From: Maricurvus nonylphenolicus | GTDB taxonomy: Bacteria; Pseudomonadota; Gammaproteobacteria; Pseudomonadales; Cellvibrionaceae | Direction: 5' to 3' | Assembly: GCF_042854845.1 (NCBI RefSeq) | Contig: NZ_AP031498.1 | Coordinates: forward strand, 5,518,001-5,582,000 | Length of the DNA stretch: 64,000 bases | In this document: positions 62,874 to 64,000 of the stretch, in pieces | Layout: each line of letters opens with the position of its first letter | How positions within the stretch are numbered: the first letter of the stretch is position 1 | Notes under the pieces: generated by a model | Seen by the model: the letters and a program-made list of their open reading frames with translations, nothing else | What the model was told of the DNA's origin: nothing | Databases searched by the model: none | Program-made: the position numbers and the translations under genes

Positions 62874-63650
62874 TTATTGTTCTAATTGGCGGGTAAATAC
62901 CCATTCCTTGGCGGAACTCATACCTTCATTAAAACGATAACCTTCGTAATCAAAACCCTTTATATCCTCTACATCTGTAAGTTTGTTCTTGATGATATAA
63001 GCCGCCATCAAACCTCGAGCTTTCTTGGCGTAGAAGCTAATGATTTTGTATTTATCACCTTTCCAGTCCTTAAACACCGGCGTTACCACTTCAGCATTAA
63101 GCAACTTGGGTTTGACGGATTTAAAGTACTCATTGGATGCCAGGTTAACCAGCACATCAGACTTCACTGACTTTAACTGTTTGTTCAGTGCATCGGTAAT
63201 CGCCTCGCCCCAGAACTGATACAAGTCCTTGCCACGCTGGTTGGTAAACTTGGTGCCCATTTCCAGGCGGTAAGGCTGCATTAAATCCAGTGGTTTTAGT
63301 AAACCGTATAAACCAGACAAAATACGTAAATGTTTTTGCGCAAACTTAAACTCATCGGCTTTGAAGTTGTTGGCATCAAGGCCGGTATACACATCACCGT
63401 TAAAAGCCAATACTGCTTGCTTGGCATTATCTTCGGTGAAAGGTGTAGACCACTGTTGATAACGATCGTAGTTCAACACACCCAACTTATCGCTGATGCC
63501 CATTAGGGTGGAGATATCCTGCGGCGCCAGTTCACGCAACTCGTCAATCAACTCCTGAGCGTCATCCAAGAAGTCCGGCTCACTCTTTTGTTTGGTTTTG
63601 GCCGGCGTTTCATAATCCAAATTCTTTGCAGGGGATATAACCAGTAACAT
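62874..63650 (-). CDS. yaaA: Peroxide stress resistance protein YaaA
   Basis: 258 residues. The family start MLLVISPAKNLDYETP is exact. FNGDVYTGLDANNF, LRILSGLYGLLKPLDLMQPYRLEMGTKF and VTPVFKDWKGDKYKIISFYAKKARGLMAAYII are also present. YaaA lowers free iron and limits Fenton damage to DNA under peroxide stress, in the OxyR regulon of E. coli. The oxyR gene of this window makes a link possible. Confidence 0.93.
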   Translation of the reverse strand: MLLVISPAKNLDYETPAKTKQKSEPDFLDDAQELIDELRELAPQDISTLMGISDKLGVLNYDRYQQWSTPFTEDNAKQAVLAFNGDVYTGLDANNFKADEFKFAQKHLRILSGLYGLLKPLDLMQPYRLEMGTKFTNQRGKDLYQFWGEAITDALNKQLKSVKSDVLVNLASNEYFKSVKPKLLNAEVVTPVFKDWKGDKYKIISFYAKKARGLMAAYIIKNKLTDVEDIKGFDYEGYRFNEGMSSAKEWVFTRQLEQ

Positions 63651-63705
63651 GTGCTATCTCATTTCTTCAGTAGTTCGATGGATCTTTACAGCGAGAATCC
63701 AGGTG

Positions 63706-64000
63706 TTATTCGGGTTTTAAAATGTCTTGCCACCAGTTCAACGGGGTCTGGCCATCCTGTGGATCATAGACATTGCCGTACATCCACATGCTCTCGGCAT
63801 CCATATGATCGTTAAGGATCTTTTCAATGGCGGTAAAACCACAACTGACATGGATACTGTAAACCAGTAACCGTGGTGTTTCTGTGTCCAGCTCGCCGCC
63901 AAGCTTTTCCAGGTGTGGTGTCAATCGCTCACTCAGAGCTTCAGTATCGCCCCGGCTAAAGACACGGATACACAGATTACCCGCACGTTTTATCAGGCTA
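63706..64000 (-). CDS. Conserved hypothetical protein, C-terminal part (cut at right edge)
   Basis: The frame continues to the window edge, so the start is missing; the visible 97 residues begin SLIKRAGNLCIRVFSRGDTEAL and end LNWWQDILKPE. An internal TTG at 63924 is not the true start because the upstream frame is open and protein-like. I recognise no family. It contains the segment VYSIHVSCGFTAIEKILNDH and a Trp-rich end. Its gene is 55 bp upstream of yaaA on the same strand. Confidence 0.6.
   Translation of the reverse strand, partial: SLIKRAGNLCIRVFSRGDTEALSERLTPHLEKLGGELDTETPRLLVYSIHVSCGFTAIEKILNDHMDAESMWMYGNVYDPQDGQTPLNWWQDILKPE

Noticed and set aside
1..64000. tRNA, rRNA or riboswitch genes
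   Set aside because: No cloverleaf, rRNA or known riboswitch motif was seen by eye in the intergenic stretches; a covariance search could still find small RNAs.

Overview
The window is a chromosomal segment of a gammaproteobacterium. Gene content and order resemble Pseudomonas and its relatives: algP-like / ABC-F; lptM-lysA-dapF-DUF484-xerC-yigB; sutA beside glnK/amtB; rph-yicC-gmk-rpoZ-spoT-ridA-oxyR-recG-HDOD; hup; ubiC-ubiA-phoB-phoR. Two P-II genes around amtB, a TorF-type porin, an OmpA protein with calcium-binding repeats and many environmental sensors fit a free-living, probably aquatic member of the Cellvibrionales or a related order. That placement is inference. No rRNA, tRNA, CRISPR array or intact insertion sequence was seen.

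Layout. 1-8.2 kb: end of a Lys/Ala-rich AlgP-like protein, TIGR02444 protein, YheS-type ABC-F ATPase, ElbB, UspE, OmpA, a DUF2959 lipoprotein, TrmB and CyaY. 8.3-13.1 kb: LptM, diaminopimelate/lysine genes (lysA, dapF), DUF484, XerC and YigB. 13.1-16.9 kb: nitrogen block (SutA, GlnK, AmtB, second GlnK, TorF porin) with a candidate sigma-54 promoter and NtrC site. 17-23.6 kb: UbiK, ComM, a receiver-GGDEF-EAL protein, Rep helicase and a secreted unknown. 23.7-35 kb: RNA and (p)ppGpp housekeeping (rph, yicC, gmk, rpoZ, spoT, ridA), an SDR, OxyR, RecG and a YbaK-HDOD fusion. 35-39 kb: accessory metabolic genes (CbiM-like, DUF1223, MOSC, an alpha/beta hydrolase with a predicted Cys nucleophile, LysR).

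39.2-51.5 kb is the main accessory island: a two-partner secretion / contact-dependent inhibition locus reading TpsB transporter, 3335-residue TpsA exoprotein ending in a predicted WHH nuclease, and a SUKH/SMI1-type immunity gene joined to tpsA by a TAATG overlap. It encodes delivery of a nuclease to neighbouring cells with self-protection. 51.6-64 kb returns to conserved genes: GltP-like symporter, HU, ubiCA, phoBR behind a near-consensus Pho box, a FemAB-like protein, DUF938 methyltransferase, a receiver protein with a possible PilZ-like tail, a chemoreceptor, a TfoX-like protein, YaaA and a gene cut by the right edge.

Non-coding structure worth attention: two pairs of REP-like palindromes 53 kb apart, both between convergent genes, with one 27-bp unit identical in the two places; and a 164-bp long inverted repeat between ridA and an SDR gene. 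Most other gaps hold intrinsic terminators, many serving convergent gene pairs. I found no clear wholly new system. The strongest candidates for novelty are the toxin/immunity tip of the TPS locus, the palindrome families, and the nitrogen-controlled porin-glnK-amtB arrangement.
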